Shown: positions 1 to 9,811, counted from the stretch's first letter. The stretch: DNA of 64,000 nucleotides from Cognatundibacterium crateris (GCF_010078235.1 NZ_JAABOS010000001.1:186001-250000), one strand, 5' to 3'. The notes: generated from the letters alone by a model not told the origin. Numbers and translations: made by a program.

Positions 1-1
1 A

Positions 2-187
2 GCCTCTGAGCAGATGGTCAAAGCGATCCAGGATTTTGTCAAACAGTCGATTGCACCTTACAAGTACCCGCGTGCCATCGAATTTCGCAGCAGCCTGCCG
101 CGTACCGAGACCGGCAAATTGCAGCGTTTCCGCCTGCGTGAAGCCAGCATAACGATACCGCCTGTAGCGCATCAGTCAGGTCAGTGA
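2..187 (+). CDS. C-terminal end of an aryl-CoA ligase (probably 2-aminobenzoate/benzoate-CoA ligase), partial
   Basis: An open frame enters from the left edge and stops at TGA 185-187, giving 61 residues. The tail has the ending expected of ANL-superfamily acyl/aryl-CoA synthetases: a stretch reading APYKYPRAIEF, then LPRTETGKLQR with the conserved lysine needed for adenylation. Just 12 bases separate it from the 2-aminobenzoyl-CoA monooxygenase/reductase, so it is probably in the same operon and makes 2-aminobenzoyl-CoA (or benzoyl-CoA) from the free acid. The assignment to aminobenzoate rests on context. The fragment alone shows only the superfamily. Confidence 0.8.
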   Translation, partial: ASEQMVKAIQDFVKQSIAPYKYPRAIEFRSSLPRTETGKLQRFRLREASITIPPVAHQSGQ

Positions 188-199
188 AAGGATAAGAAC

Positions 200-2560
200 A
201 TGAATATTCTGTGTATAGGTGGCGGTCCGGCCGGTTTGTATTTTGCGCTGCTGATGAAGAAGCAAAGACCAGACGCGACGATCACAGTGTTAGAGCGCAA
301 TCAGCCTTACGATACCTTTGGCTGGGGCGTGGTATTTTCGGATCAGACTCTGGGTAATCTGGAGCAGGCGGATGCAAAGACCGCCGCGCAGATACTGGCA
401 GCCTTTAATCACTGGGATGATATCGATGTACATTTTAAAGGCCAGCTGGTCAGCTCCGGTGGCCATGGCTTTTGCGGCATAGGCCGCCAGCGTTTGCTCA
501 ATATTTTGCAACATCGTTGTGAAGAACTCGGTGTGCAACTGGTGTTTAATCAGGACGTCGAGGATGAGCATGAACTGGCGCTGCAATATCAGGCTGACCT
601 GATCATCGCGGCGGATGGATTGAACAGCCGCCTGCGCAGCAAATATGCATCAGTCTTTCAGCCTGATATTGATACCCGGCGCTGCCGTTTTGTCTGGCTG
701 GGCACTAAGCAGCGTTTTCCGGCGTTTACTTTTGCGTTTGAAGAGACAGAATTCGGCTGGTTCCAGGCGCATGCCTATCAATACGATGGTGAGACGTCGA
801 CCTTTATCGTGGAGACGCCGGAAGAAGTCTGGCTGCGCGCCGGGCTGGATCAAATGAGCCAGGAGCAGGCGATACAGTTTTGTGAAAAGCTTTTTGCGCG
901 CTATTTGAATGGACATGCACTGATGTCGAATGCGCGCCATTTGCGTGGCTCTGCCAACTGGATCAAGTTTCCGCGCATCTTGTGTCAGCGCTGGGTACAT
1001 CATTTGCAGATAGCACAAAAATCTGTGCCCCTGGTACTGATGGGCGACGCTGCTCATACCGCGCATTTCTCTATCGGTTCCGGCACCAAACTGGCACTGG
1101 AAGACGCGATAGAACTGGCGCAGAGCTTTGCAGCACAAGGCGATGCGGATCTGGAGTCGGTCTTGACTCAGTATGAAAGCAAGCGCTCGGTGGAAGTGCT
1201 GAAGATACAAAGTGCGGCGCGTAATTCCATGGAATGGTTTGAAAGCGTGAGCCGTTATTCGCAGCTGCAAGCGCCACAGTTTGCGTATTCCATGCTGACC
1301 CGCAGCCAGCGCCTGTCGCATGAAAACCTGCGTCTGCGTGACCCGGCCTATATCGCCGGACTTGAGCAGGATCTGGCGCAGCAAGCCTTTGCCGCAGCGG
1401 GCCTGCCTCTGCCACAGACTGAGCGGCCAGTGCCGCCGATGCTGACGCCGTTCCGCTTGTGCGAGCTGGTACTGCCTAACCGCATCGTGGTCTCGCCGAT
1501 GGCACAGTATTCGGCACAGGATGGCGTGGTCGGTGATTATCATCTGGTGCATCTGGGCAGCCGTGCGATGGGCGGTGCCGGATTGGTGATGGCAGAGATG
1601 ACTTGCGTATCCGCCGATGCGCGTATCACGCCAGCTTGTCCGGGGCTGTATGCCGATGCGCATATCGCTGCCTGGCAGCGTGTGGTCGATTTTGTGCATA
1701 CCCGCAGCACTGCAAAAATCGGTGTGCAGCTTGGTCATGCCGGCGCTAAAGGCGCGACCCGGGTCGCCTGGGAAGGCATCGATCAGCCGCTGGCAGAAGG
1801 TGGCTGGCCTTTGATCTCGGCTTCAGAACAGCAGTATCTCCCTGGTATCTCAGCACTCGCAACCGCAGCTACCGCAGCGCAGTTACAGCAGGTCTTAAAC
1901 GACTTTGTTTCCGCCACCCGGCGTGCCGATGCAGCCGGATTCGACTGGCTGGAATTACATTGCGCACACGGTTATTTCTTATCCAGTTTTATTTCACCGC
2001 TGACCAATCAGCGCAGCGACCAGTATGGCGGCAGCCTGGAGAATCGCTGTCGCTACCCGCTGGAGGTGTTCGCTGCGATGCGCGCGGTGTGGCCCGCTGC
2101 AAAGCCGCTGTCTGTGCGTATCAGTGCGCATGACTGGGTGCAGGGCGGAATCACGCCAGATGATGCGGTACAAATTGCCCGTTTGTTCAAAGCGGCAGGC
2201 GCCGATCTGATAGATTGTTCTTCCGGTCAGGTCAGTAAGGCAGAAAAGCCCGTATTTGGCCGCATGTACCAAACCCCATTTGCAGACCGCATTCGCAATG
2301 AGGCCGGGATCGCTACTATGGCGGTTGGTGCAATTACAGAAGCGGATCACGCCAACAGTATCATTGCAGCCGGTCGTGCGGATCTGTGTGCGATCGGCCG
2401 TCCGCACCTCACAGATCCGGCCTGGACCTTGCATGAGGCCGCCAAAATGGGATTCCGCGACATCGCCTGGCCGCGTCAGTATCTGGCCGGAAAAGCCCAG
2501 CTGGAGCGCAATTTGCAACGTGAGCGCGCCGTCGAAGCGCCGGAGGCACGCATCGTATGA
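200..2560 (+). CDS. 2-aminobenzoyl-CoA (anthraniloyl-CoA) monooxygenase/reductase, bifunctional
   Basis: This 786-residue flavoprotein joins two enzymes. Residues 1 to about 385 form an FAD-dependent aromatic hydroxylase: the dinucleotide motif GGGPAGLY lies at residues 7-14 and a second FAD motif, [12 protein letters not shown], near 280. Residues from about 412 to 770 form an Old Yellow Enzyme (FMN oxidoreductase) domain starting [19 protein letters not shown], with a substrate-site [11 protein letters not shown] stretch. This order is characteristic of 2-aminobenzoyl-CoA monooxygenase/reductase, which hydroxylates and then reduces the CoA-bound ring during aerobic anthranilate breakdown. 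The start has a good ribosome site (AAAGGATAAGAAC before ATG 200). The stop overlaps the start of the next gene by 4 bases. Salicylyl-CoA 5-hydroxylase is related to the N-terminal half but lacks the fused reductase. Confidence 0.92.
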   Translation: MNILCIGGGPAGLYFALLMKKQRPDATITVLERNQPYDTFGWGVVFSDQTLGNLEQADAKTAAQILAAFNHWDDIDVHFKGQLVSSGGHGFCGIGRQRLLNILQHRCEELGVQLVFNQDVEDEHELALQYQADLIIAADGLNSRLRSKYASVFQPDIDTRRCRFVWLGTKQRFPAFTFAFEETEFGWFQAHAYQYDGETSTFIVETPEEVWLRAGLDQMSQEQAIQFCEKLFARYLNGHALMSNARHLRGSANWIKFPRILCQRWVHHLQIAQKSVPLVLMGDAAHTAHFSIGSGTKLALEDAIELAQSFAAQGDADLESVLTQYESKRSVEVLKIQSAARNSMEWFESVSRYSQLQAPQFAYSMLTRSQRLSHENLRLRDPAYIAGLEQDLAQQAFAAAGLPLPQTERPVPPMLTPFRLCELVLPNRIVVSPMAQYSAQDGVVGDYHLVHLGSRAMGGAGLVMAEMTCVSADARITPACPGLYADAHIAAWQRVVDFVHTRSTAKIGVQLGHAGAKGATRVAWEGIDQPLAEGGWPLISASEQQYLPGISALATAATAAQLQQVLNDFVSATRRADAAGFDWLELHCAHGYFLSSFISPLTNQRSDQYGGSLENRCRYPLEVFAAMRAVWPAAKPLSVRISAHDWVQGGITPDDAVQIARLFKAAGADLIDCSSGQVSKAEKPVFGRMYQTPFADRIRNEAGIATMAVGAITEADHANSIIAAGRADLCAIGRPHLTDPAWTLHEAAKMGFRDIAWPRQYLAGKAQLERNLQRERAVEAPEARIV

Positions 2561-3360
2561 AGCCTGTTGACCTGACCGCAGCTGGCAGTCTGGCTGGCAA
2601 ACATGCGATGATTACTGGCGGCAGCCGTGGCATAGGCCGCGCCATCAGCTTGGCCCTGGTGCAGGCTGGTGTACGTGTGACTATCGCTGCCAGAAATGAT
2701 GCGGGCTTACAGCAATGCGCCGCCGATATCGGCGCACAGACCGGAGAAACCGTGTACACCGTGCAGATGGATGTTTGCAGTGCTGAATCGGTCGCGGCCG
2801 GTTTTGATGCTGCGGCAAAAGCGCAGGGTGGTATCGATATCCTCATCAATAATGCAGGACAAGCGGCTTCCGCACCGGTGCTGGTGACGGATCAGCAGTT
2901 GTGGCAACAAATGCTGAATGTGAATCTGAGCAGTGCATTTCTGTGCACTCAGCAAGTCTTACCCGGCATGATGGATAGGCGCTGGGGGCGTATTGTTAAC
3001 ATTGCCAGTACTGCTGGCTTGAAAGCCTATCCCTATGTCAGTGCCTATGTCGCAGCCAAGCATGGACTGATCGGCTATACCCGTGCAGTGGCATTGGAAA
3101 TTGCACGTTCCGGCATTACGGTCAATGCGGTTTGTCCTGGCTTCACCGATACTGCAATCGTCGATGAGGCAATACACAACATCGTAGAAAAAACTGGCCG
3201 CAGCGCGGAGCAGGCGCGCGACAGTCTGGCACAACATAATCCGCAGCGACGCCTGATTCAGCCCGAAGAAGTCGCACGCTGCGTGCTGTGGTTGTGTGAG
3301 CCTGCTGCCTCAGCGATGACAGGGCAGGCTATTACCGTCGCCGGTGGTGAATGGATGTAG
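2557..3360 (+). CDS. SDR-family dehydrogenase (3-hydroxyacyl-CoA type) of the aminobenzoyl-CoA pathway
   Basis: This 267-residue short-chain dehydrogenase/reductase has the cofactor motif [10 protein letters not shown] (about residues 20-29), the NNAGQ motif near 103 and the active-site pair YVAAKHG near 160. The C-terminal GGEWM ending is typical of NAD(P)-dependent 3-oxoacyl/3-hydroxyacyl reductases. It overlaps the upstream monooxygenase/reductase by ATGA, so the two are translationally coupled. The context suggests it oxidises a hydroxylated alicyclic CoA intermediate after ring reduction. The exact substrate cannot be read from sequence. Confidence 0.85.
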   Translation: MKPVDLTAAGSLAGKHAMITGGSRGIGRAISLALVQAGVRVTIAARNDAGLQQCAADIGAQTGETVYTVQMDVCSAESVAAGFDAAAKAQGGIDILINNAGQAASAPVLVTDQQLWQQMLNVNLSSAFLCTQQVLPGMMDRRWGRIVNIASTAGLKAYPYVSAYVAAKHGLIGYTRAVALEIARSGITVNAVCPGFTDTAIVDEAIHNIVEKTGRSAEQARDSLAQHNPQRRLIQPEEVARCVLWLCEPAASAMTGQAITVAGGEWM

Positions 3361-3440
3361 CTACTGAAAAAATACGTGAACTTGCACAGGCTGGTACGGT
3401 CTGTTCGAGACAGTGGTATGGTGACTGACCGTGAAGGCCA

Positions 3441-3480
3441 GTGTGCATCAGTGAGCATCAGTGAGTATCAGTGAGCATGA
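3441..3480 (+). repeat. Four imperfect 10-bp tandem repeats upstream of the MarR gene
   Basis: Four consecutive 10-base units read GTGTGCATCA, GTGAGCATCA, GTGAGTATCA and GTGAGCATGA, just before the MarR start at 3497. Each differs from the consensus GTGAGCATCA at one position at most. They lie between the SDR stop and the MarR ribosome site. They could be a slippage-prone leader or a regulator binding array. No function is proven by the sequence. Confidence 0.75.
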
Positions 3481-3496
3481 GTGTAAAAGGATATCA

Positions 3497-3979
3497 ATGA
3501 GTGAGAGTCAGCAAGCAGTGACCGATATGGAAACCCGACTGACAGAGGACGATCATCAGTCCCTGCGTCTGTGGTTGCGTATGCTGTCCTGTAGTAACCG
3601 CATAGAAAACGAAATCCGCAGCCGGCTGCGGGCCGAATTTGGCATTACCTTGCCGCGCTTTGATTTGATGGCGCAACTGGAGCGTTATCCCGATGGTCTG
3701 CGTATGGGCGAGCTGTCGCGTCGTATGATGGTCACCGGTGGCAATGTGACTGGCATTACCGATCAGCTGGAGCAGGAAGGTTTAGTGCAGCGTGTGATCG
3801 ATACCAACGACAGGCGCGTTTACAGTGTGCGTCTGACACCGGCTGGGCGTAAGGTATTTAGCAAGATGGCAGCTGTGCATGAAGAATGGATCGCCGAATT
3901 ACTGGGCGGTCTGCCTGCACAAGACAAGACCCAGCTCTACGCCTTGCTGTCGCGCCTGAAGCAGCAACTGCCGTCCTGA
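3497..3979 (+). CDS. MarR-family transcriptional regulator
   Basis: This 160-residue winged-helix protein has the typical MarR layout: N-terminal dimerisation helices, then the DNA-binding winged helix around residues 60-105 (LPRFDLMAQLERYPDGLRMGELSRRM) and the wing motif with DRRVYSVRLTPAGR. The chosen ATG follows AAAGGATATCA, a good ribosome site. An in-frame GTG at 3461 would add 12 residues translated from the tandem repeats and is less likely. It sits inside the aminobenzoyl-CoA gene set and probably represses it, with an aryl-CoA or aromatic acid as the likely inducer, as for BadR-type regulators. That ligand is inferred from context. Confidence 0.88.
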   Translation: MSESQQAVTDMETRLTEDDHQSLRLWLRMLSCSNRIENEIRSRLRAEFGITLPRFDLMAQLERYPDGLRMGELSRRMMVTGGNVTGITDQLEQEGLVQRVIDTNDRRVYSVRLTPAGRKVFSKMAAVHEEWIAELLGGLPAQDKTQLYALLSRLKQQLPS

Positions 3980-4067
3980 TCGTAAAGCACGCAATACGAT
4001 CACAACAAGATTGCGACATAACTGCTGCAGTTGAAACGCAGCAGCCTGGATTTTTAGAAGGATAAGC

Positions 4068-4922
4068 ATGAAATATTTACCCGGCCATCCCCATCACTTA
4101 CCCGCAGGCCGCAGCCAGCTGGCCGATTATGAGGCCACTCATTTCTACTTTGAAGTGGCGGATCAGGTAGCAACCATCATTCTGAACCGGCCTGAACGCA
4201 AGAACCCGCTGACCTTTGAATCCTATGCTGAACTGCGCGATTTGTTCCGCGCTTTGGCCTATGCCGATGATGTGAAAGCGGTGGTGCTGACGGGTGCAGG
4301 GCATAACTTTTGTTCCGGCGGCGATGTGCATGAAATTATCGGCCCGCTCACAGAATTAGATATGCCGGGCTTGCTAGCTTTCACACGCATGACAGGCGAT
4401 CTGGTCAAAGCCATCCGTGCCTGTCCTCAGCCTGTGATTGCTGCGGTAGATGGCGTCTGTGCCGGGGCTGGCGCGATACTCGCGATGTGTTCGGATATCC
4501 GTTTCTCTACCAGCCGTAGCAAGACCGCATTTTTATTCACCCGCGTCGGACTGGCCGGTTGCGATATGGGTGCCTGCTCTATCCTGCCTCGTTTAATCGG
4601 TCAGGGGCGGGCCGCAGATTTATTGTATAGCGGCCGCGTGATGACGGCGGAAGAGGGTGAACGCTGGGGCTTTTATAACCGCCTGGTACCGGAAGATGAC
4701 TTACTCATTGAGGCGCAAAGCTATGCGCGAATGCTGGCCAGCGGCCCTTCGTTTGCGCACAGCATGACAAAAAACATGCTGCAGCAGGAATGGAATATGA
4801 GTATCGATCAGGCGATAGAAGCGGAAGCGCAGGCGCAGGCGATTTGCATGATGACGAATGATTTTCATCGCGCTTATCACGCCTTTGTCGCCAAACAAAA
4901 ACCGGAATTCGAAGGGGATTGA
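4068..4922 (+). CDS. Enoyl-CoA hydratase/isomerase family protein
   Basis: This 284-residue crotonase-superfamily protein has the CoA-binding and oxyanion-hole segments [15 protein letters not shown] (near residue 83) and [17 protein letters not shown] (near 136). A start with AGAAGGATAAGC before ATG 4068 is well supported. It is followed at 4927 by an acyl-CoA dehydrogenase with 4 bases between stop and start. In this operon it likely hydrates or opens an alicyclic enoyl-CoA formed from reduced 2-aminobenzoyl-CoA. Family membership is clear. The precise reaction is inferred from the neighbours. Confidence 0.88.
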   Translation: MKYLPGHPHHLPAGRSQLADYEATHFYFEVADQVATIILNRPERKNPLTFESYAELRDLFRALAYADDVKAVVLTGAGHNFCSGGDVHEIIGPLTELDMPGLLAFTRMTGDLVKAIRACPQPVIAAVDGVCAGAGAILAMCSDIRFSTSRSKTAFLFTRVGLAGCDMGACSILPRLIGQGRAADLLYSGRVMTAEEGERWGFYNRLVPEDDLLIEAQSYARMLASGPSFAHSMTKNMLQQEWNMSIDQAIEAEAQAQAICMMTNDFHRAYHAFVAKQKPEFEGD

Positions 4923-4926
4923 CGCC

Positions 4927-6165
4927 ATGAGTCAAACGAACAGGACGACGCTGTTACAAGACAGCGCCTATCTGGAATGGCCATTTTTTGAAGCAAGGCA
5001 TGGACAATTGCAACAGTCGCTGGATAGCTGGGCGGTGCAACACCTGCTGCATCCTGCGCATGATCCGGCGCAGGTGGGTGCCAGTTGCCGCGCATTGGTC
5101 AGTCAATTGGGGCAGGCAGGCTGGTTGCGGCATGCAGTCGGGGGCAGGCAATGGGGTGGGCTGCAGGATGTGATCGACACCCGTGCAATTTGCCTGATAC
5201 GCGAAACGCTGGCCCGCCACGAAGGCCTGGCCGATTTCGCATTTGCCATGCAAGGCCTGGGTTCCGGTGCGATAAGCCTGTTTGGCAGCGCAGAGCAACA
5301 GGCGCGCTACCTGCCAGGTGTGGTCAGTGGTGCTTCGATCGCCGCTTTTGCCTTGTCCGAGCCTGAGGCTGGCTCGGATGTCGCTGCCATGCAGTGCAGC
5401 GCTGTGCGCGATGGCGCAGACTATGTACTGAATGGCGAGAAAACCTGGATCTCGAATGGTGGTATTGCCGACTTTTACACCGTGTTCGTACGAACCGGTG
5501 AAGCGCCCGGAGCGCGTGGCATCAGCGCCTTTATCGTCGATGCCGATACGTCGGGTTTTTCTGTCGTTGAACAGATCGATGTGATCGCGCCGCACCCGCT
5601 GGCACGCATCCGTTTTGAGAATTGCCGCATTCCGGTCAGTCAGCGCATAGGTGAAGCCGGGCAGGGCTTTAAAGTGGCGATGGCCACGCTGGATGTATTC
5701 CGCACCTCGGTTGCTGCAGCCGCGCTGGGCTTTGCGCGCTGCGCATTGCAGGAAGCTCTGCAGCGTAGTACCACACGTAAGATGTTTGGCCAGACCCTGG
5801 CAGATTTTCAGCTCACGCAAGCCAAACTGGCGCAGATGGCGATGGCGATAGACAGTTCCGCCTTGTTGATTTACCGCGCCGCCTGGCAACGTGATCAGGG
5901 TAAAAAAGTCACGAAAGAAGCAGCGATGGCAAAGTATGTCGCGACTGAATCGGCGCAGCAGGTCATCGATATGGCGGTGCAGATGTTTGGCGGCATGGGT
6001 GTGGTCAGTCAGGTTAAGGTAGAAAGCCTGTACCGCGAAATCCGCGCGCTGCGCATTTATGAAGGTGCGAGCGAAGTGCAGCAACTGATCATTGCACGCG
6101 AAATGCTGAAAGAATTCAGCGCTGCGCAGCCAGCATTGGAGCAACAAGTAAGGCAGGAGGCATAA
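4927..6165 (+). CDS. Acyl-CoA dehydrogenase
   Basis: This 412-residue flavoprotein of the acyl-CoA dehydrogenase family has the FAD-binding signature [14 protein letters not shown] (about residues 140-153), the KTWISNGG segment, and the C-terminal QMFGGMGV. Near the C-terminus [10 protein letters not shown] contains the usual catalytic glutamate. The frame is open further upstream to 4858, but ATG 4927 lies right after the hydratase stop and gives a normal N-terminus. The stop codon shares one base with the next start (TAATG). It should oxidise an acyl- or alicyclic-CoA intermediate of the aminobenzoyl-CoA route and pass electrons to ETF. Confidence 0.9.
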   Translation: MSQTNRTTLLQDSAYLEWPFFEARHGQLQQSLDSWAVQHLLHPAHDPAQVGASCRALVSQLGQAGWLRHAVGGRQWGGLQDVIDTRAICLIRETLARHEGLADFAFAMQGLGSGAISLFGSAEQQARYLPGVVSGASIAAFALSEPEAGSDVAAMQCSAVRDGADYVLNGEKTWISNGGIADFYTVFVRTGEAPGARGISAFIVDADTSGFSVVEQIDVIAPHPLARIRFENCRIPVSQRIGEAGQGFKVAMATLDVFRTSVAAAALGFARCALQEALQRSTTRKMFGQTLADFQLTQAKLAQMAMAIDSSALLIYRAAWQRDQGKKVTKEAAMAKYVATESAQQVIDMAVQMFGGMGVVSQVKVESLYREIRALRIYEGASEVQQLIIAREMLKEFSAAQPALEQQVRQEA

Positions 6166-6557
6166 TGGAAATACTGCAACCACCGGATTGGGCCAGACCA
6201 CGCGGTTATTCCAATGGCATTGCCGCCAGCGGCAGACTGGTTTTTGTGAGTGGAATGATAGGCTGGGATGGGCAGGGTGTCTTCCATACCGATGACTTTG
6301 CGGGACAGGTCAGGCAGACCCTGGCCAATATCGTCGCCGTGCTGGCAGAGGCCAAAGCCCGCCCTGAGCACATCGTCCGCATGACCTGGTATGTGGTCGA
6401 CAAAGCGGAGTATGTGGCGGCCTATAAAGAAATTGGCGTGGTGTATCGCGAGCTGATCGGCAGCCATTTCCCAGCCATGACCGCGGTGCAGGTGGCAGCC
6501 TTAATCGAAGACCGCGCCAAAGTCGAAATCGAAGTCACCGCTGTGGTTCCCGAATAA
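6165..6557 (+). CDS. RidA/YjgF/UK114-family protein
   Basis: This 130-residue trimeric-barrel protein shows the RidA pattern: GYSNGIAASGRLVFVSG at the N-terminus, GQVRQTLANI, and a C-terminal FPAMTAVQVAAL...KVEIEVTAV. RidA enzymes hydrolyse reactive enamines/imines to ketones plus ammonia. In classical RidA the segment reads PAR, with an arginine that binds the substrate carboxylate. Here it reads PAM, so the arginine is absent. That suits a CoA-thioester substrate without a free carboxylate. It is coupled to the acyl-CoA dehydrogenase and may remove the amino group from the reduced 2-aminobenzoyl-CoA ring. That role is inferred. Confidence 0.88.
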   Translation: MEILQPPDWARPRGYSNGIAASGRLVFVSGMIGWDGQGVFHTDDFAGQVRQTLANIVAVLAEAKARPEHIVRMTWYVVDKAEYVAAYKEIGVVYRELIGSHFPAMTAVQVAALIEDRAKVEIEVTAVVPE

Positions 6558-6829
6558 ATTCCGGTATTTGGGGCTGAAATCCATCAGATATCCGTTACTT
6601 ATCGCCACTTAGCAGGCGGGGAAAATGCGCGCTTGGCTTATACTATGGACTTTTCCGGAAAATCGGTATCAGTCAGGTATAAGCCAGGTGTTAAGCCAAC
6701 TGGTATTGTGTTACTGCATGCGCGACTGAAGGAAAAAAGCTTCGCGTCTGCACAGCAAACGTGAATCTGCAGCGATCTGTAGCCTAAAGGTCGCATGCTG
6801 TTTTCTATAAAAATGATCAGGAGATTTTG

Positions 6830-8005
6830 ATGGCCAAGGCTGTATTTAATTGGGAAGACCCGTTGTTATTGTCGTCGCAATTGAGCGAAGAAGAACGCAT
6901 GGTGCAGGAAGCGGCACGTACTTATTGCGAAGAGCGCCTGGCGCCACGCGTGTTAGAAGCATTCCGCAATGAAAAAACGGATGTTGCCATCTTCCGCGAA
7001 ATGGGCGAACTGGGTTTGCTGGGCTCCACGATACCGGTTGAATACGGCGGCGCTGGCCTGAATTATGTCTGCTACGGACTGGTCGCACGCGAAGTGGAAC
7101 GTGTCGATTCTGGCTACCGTTCTATGATGAGCGTACAAAGCTCATTAGTGATGGTGCCGATTAATGAATTCGGCAGCGAAGCGCAAAAACAAAAATACCT
7201 GCCTAAACTCGCCACTGGCGAATGGATAGGCTGCTTTGGCCTGACCGAACCGAATCACGGTTCCGACCCGGGCAGCATGGTGACCCGCGCTAAAGCTGTA
7301 CCAGGCGGTTACTCGCTGAGCGGTTCCAAAATGTGGATCACCAACAGCCCGATCGCCGATGTGTTCGTGGTCTGGGCTAAAACCGAAGATGGCCGCATCC
7401 GTGGCTTCATTCTGGAAAAAGGCTGGAAAGGCCTGAGCGCTCCGGCGATACACGGTAAAGTCGGCCTGCGTGCCTCGATCACCGGCGAAATCGTGATGGA
7501 TGAAGTTTTCGTCCCTGAAGAAAATCTGATGCCAGGCGTGGAAGGTCTGAAAGGCCCGTTCACCTGCCTGAACTCCGCACGTTACGGCATTGCCTGGGGT
7601 GCGCTGGGTGCTGCCGAATTCTGCTGGCACATGGCGCGCCAATACACCATGGACCGTATGCAATTCGGCAAACCACTGGCCGCTAACCAGCTGGTACAGA
7701 AAAAACTGGCCGACATGCAAACCGAAATCACACTGGCACTGCAAGGCTGCCTGCGTTTAGGTCGCATGAAAGACGAGGGCACAGCAGCTGTAGAAATCAC
7801 CTCCATCATGAAACGCAATTCCTGCGGCAAAGCACTGGACATCGCCCGTGTCGCCCGCGATATGCTGGGCGGTAACGGCATCTCCGACGAATTCGGCATC
7901 GCACGCCACCTGGTCAATCTGGAAGTCGTGAACACCTATGAAGGTACCCACGACATCCACGCCCTGATCCTGGGCCGCGCCCAAACCGGCATCGCTGCAT
8001 TCTGA
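6830..8005 (+). CDS. gcdH: Glutaryl-CoA dehydrogenase
   Basis: This 391-residue acyl-CoA dehydrogenase shows the glutaryl-CoA dehydrogenase signature [15 protein letters not shown] (about residue 135), the [22 protein letters not shown] segment and the C-terminal [20 protein letters not shown] with the catalytic glutamate. It oxidises and decarboxylates glutaryl-CoA to crotonyl-CoA, linking lysine, tryptophan and aromatic catabolism to central metabolism. ATG 6830 follows AGGAGATTTTG. The TTG directly before it is not needed. A 270-base gap separates it from the RidA gene, so it likely has its own promoter. A strong terminator follows. Confidence 0.95.
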   Translation: MAKAVFNWEDPLLLSSQLSEEERMVQEAARTYCEERLAPRVLEAFRNEKTDVAIFREMGELGLLGSTIPVEYGGAGLNYVCYGLVAREVERVDSGYRSMMSVQSSLVMVPINEFGSEAQKQKYLPKLATGEWIGCFGLTEPNHGSDPGSMVTRAKAVPGGYSLSGSKMWITNSPIADVFVVWAKTEDGRIRGFILEKGWKGLSAPAIHGKVGLRASITGEIVMDEVFVPEENLMPGVEGLKGPFTCLNSARYGIAWGALGAAEFCWHMARQYTMDRMQFGKPLAANQLVQKKLADMQTEITLALQGCLRLGRMKDEGTAAVEITSIMKRNSCGKALDIARVARDMLGGNGISDEFGIARHLVNLEVVNTYEGTHDIHALILGRAQTGIAAF

Positions 8006-8048
8006 TTGTTGATCGCTGTTGTTGGTGTAAAGCGATTTGTGAGTAAGA

Positions 8049-8078
8049 AAAAAACCGCACTGGGAAGTGCGGTTTTTT
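8049..8078 (+). terminator. Rho-independent terminator after gcdH
   Basis: A perfect stem CCGCAC (8055-8060) / GTGCGG (8067-8072) with a 6-base loop is flanked by six A before and six T after, so it can work in both directions. It lies 44 bases after the gcdH stop. Confidence 0.93.
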
Positions 8079-8275
8079 GTTTTTGGCAGGGGTGTTTTTT
8101 GTGGGGTCGATGGATGTAATATTTAATGAGACTGCGTAGTGAAAGAATGGTTGTGAATAAAAAGGTTTATAAAGGATGATTTGCCATACTTCTTTTGAGC
8201 TCACTGGAACAAGGTTGAGTCCATTGCCCCATTGTGTTAATGTCATTCTTTACTTTAATTTAAGTCATAACCCAT

Positions 8276-8710
8276 ATGCAGCAGCCTCCTTGGATGTCCG
8301 TTGCCTTTGCAGAAGTCGGCGTCCGTACGTTTCCGCTTGGACAAAGCAATCCGCGAGTCACCGAGTACCATGAATATACAAACATACGCGGATACGATGA
8401 CAAGGCTGCCTGGTGTTCCTCGTTTGTCAACTGGTCACTCGCGCAGGTGGGAATCGTTGGTACAAATTCGGCTCTCGCAAGATCATGGCTTGAGTGGGGT
8501 GAGGCTTTGAGTGAACCGATTCCGGGGTGCATCGTAGTCTTGTCTCGCGAAAATCCAACGGGCTGGAAGGGACACGTTGGATTTTTCCTCGGTCTTAACC
8601 AAGAGTACATACATTTGCTTGGTGGGAATCAATTAGACCAAGTACGAGAACATTCCTATACAAGAGACTCGGTGTTGGGCTATCGCTGGCCATCGAAGAG
8701 TGTGCTTTGA
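8276..8710 (+). CDS. TIGR02594-family NlpC/P60/CHAP-like peptidase
   Basis: This 144-residue protein has a thiol peptidase core of the TIGR02594 type. The motif AAWCSSFVNW puts the catalytic cysteine at C47, GTNSALARSWLEWG follows, and KGHVGFFLG places the histidine at H100. Such domains cleave peptidoglycan peptides and occur in phage lysis modules, in secreted cell-wall hydrolases and as bacterial toxins. No signal peptide or membrane segment is visible. The ribosome site at ATG 8276 is weak. No clear immunity protein or phage gene is adjacent, so its role as orphan hydrolase, effector or phage relic is open. Confidence 0.75.
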   Translation: MQQPPWMSVAFAEVGVRTFPLGQSNPRVTEYHEYTNIRGYDDKAAWCSSFVNWSLAQVGIVGTNSALARSWLEWGEALSEPIPGCIVVLSRENPTGWKGHVGFFLGLNQEYIHLLGGNQLDQVREHSYTRDSVLGYRWPSKSVL

Positions 8711-9032
8711 CTCGTATTAAGCAGTACCTCCGGCGGGGAGGCTTACTCAAACTTAATTGAGCTTTAATTTTTCAATAATTCTGAGAAATGAATGCGAATC
8801 CATAAATTTTTGCCGCTTGTGGCAATGCCGTCGGTTGAAAGACTTCTCTATCCGGCCACTATTTTTATTGAGATCTGGCTAGTTTCCACGCGCGCTCGGA
8901 GAAAAAATGTCGATTAACTGATCGATCAAGTTGACGTCAATATTGGTCATGCCTGCGACATCGTCACATGGTTTGTAGGGATTTCTTCCGCACTTCCTTT
9001 TCTGCTTTTGCTTAACTATGGCCTAAGATTCG
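8711..9032. other. Intergenic stretch with only a doubtful 41-codon frame
   Basis: Between the peptidase and a small membrane protein I see no conserved gene. A short frame at 8792-8917 (+) could encode 41 residues with a hydrophobic middle (LLYPATIFIEIWLV). It has no good ribosome site and I cannot support it as a gene. Confidence 0.4.
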
Positions 9033-9227
9033 ATGAAGACCAAAGATATATTAGGGATACTTTTCTGCAGCGCCGGTGCCACTATCGGCACTGTAGGTTA
9101 TCGGCTGTTGGGTTTGGAGTGGTACTTTGGAGCCTGTGTTTTATTGGTCATCGGAGCTTGGTTAATTTGGGATGCCGCACGTGATCGAAAACTGCGCAGA
9201 GTAATCGATGAAGTTCCTGGCGACTAG
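9033..9227 (+). CDS. Small two-helix membrane protein, function unknown
   Basis: A 64-residue frame with two hydrophobic stretches (about residues 7-26 and 30-48) followed by a charged C-terminal tail (DRKLRRVIDEVPGD). The clean membrane-protein pattern argues for a real gene. I do not recognise the family, and the ribosome site is weak. It lies alone between the peptidase and the VOC protein. Confidence 0.5.
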   Translation: MKTKDILGILFCSAGATIGTVGYRLLGLEWYFGACVLLVIGAWLIWDAARDRKLRRVIDEVPGD

Positions 9228-9406
9228 GGCGATAGACATTACATTTCAGGCGCAAGTGCAACTGATGGTTTTGATGATGTTGGAAATCATGTCGATGGGT
9301 CTTAACTTAGCACTCAACATGGAATCAACGATACAGTCCATAATCCGTTTAGCCTGATCTTTGCCGAAAAAACTTCACTCCTCCCCACACCAGAAAGGCA
9401 AACCCC

Positions 9407-9811
9407 ATGAGCAAACAAATTTACCTCAACCTGCCGGTTGCTGATCTGCCTAAGTCGCTTGCATTTTTCAAGGCACTCGGGTTTGCGGAGAATCCTCAGT
9501 TCGCCAGCGATGCGGGGGCCTGCGTGGTGATCAGCGATACGATTTTTGTGATGTTGTGTACGCGTGACCGGTTTCGTGACTTCACGCCGAAAGCGATTTG
9601 CGATACCAGCGTTGCGGTGGAAATGCTGATCAATCTGCACTGTGATAGTCGTGAAGAGGTCGATAGCCTGGTCGCCAGAGCGCTTGCAGCCGGTGGCTCA
9701 AGCTACGATCAGCCTGAGGACTTAGGCTTCATGTATTCACATAGTTTTGTCGACCCCGATGGTCATGGCTGGGGCCTGTTCCATATGGCTGCCACACCAG
9801 CTCAGGGCTGA
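9407..9811 (+). CDS. VOC-family protein (glyoxalase/bleomycin-resistance fold)
   Basis: This 134-residue protein begins SKQIYLNLPVADLPKSLAFFKALGF and ends with SHSFVDPDGHGWGLFHM, the layout of VOC (glyoxalase I/extradiol dioxygenase fold) proteins in the lactoylglutathione-lyase-like subgroup common in proteobacteria. These are metal-dependent or ligand-binding dimers. The substrate is not predictable. A 7-bp hairpin (CTCAGGG 9801-9807 / CCCTGAG 9813-9819) overlaps its stop codon but lacks a T-run. Confidence 0.82.
   Translation: MSKQIYLNLPVADLPKSLAFFKALGFAENPQFASDAGACVVISDTIFVMLCTRDRFRDFTPKAICDTSVAVEMLINLHCDSREEVDSLVARALAAGGSSYDQPEDLGFMYSHSFVDPDGHGWGLFHMAATPAQG

Noticed and set aside
650-1738. 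362-residue minus-strand frame opposite the monooxygenase/reductase
   Set aside because: It lies wholly inside the well-supported 786-residue gene and its Cys/His/Gln/Arg-rich product has no recognisable domain, so it is a shadow frame.
4954-6201. 415-residue minus-strand frame opposite the acyl-CoA dehydrogenase
   Set aside because: It is antisense to a clear family member with conserved motifs. Its own product is low in hydrophobic pattern and Cys/Arg/His-rich.
6639-6644. TATACT as a sigma-70 -10 box for gcdH
   Set aside because: No good -35 box is found at 16-18 bases upstream, so the site cannot be supported.
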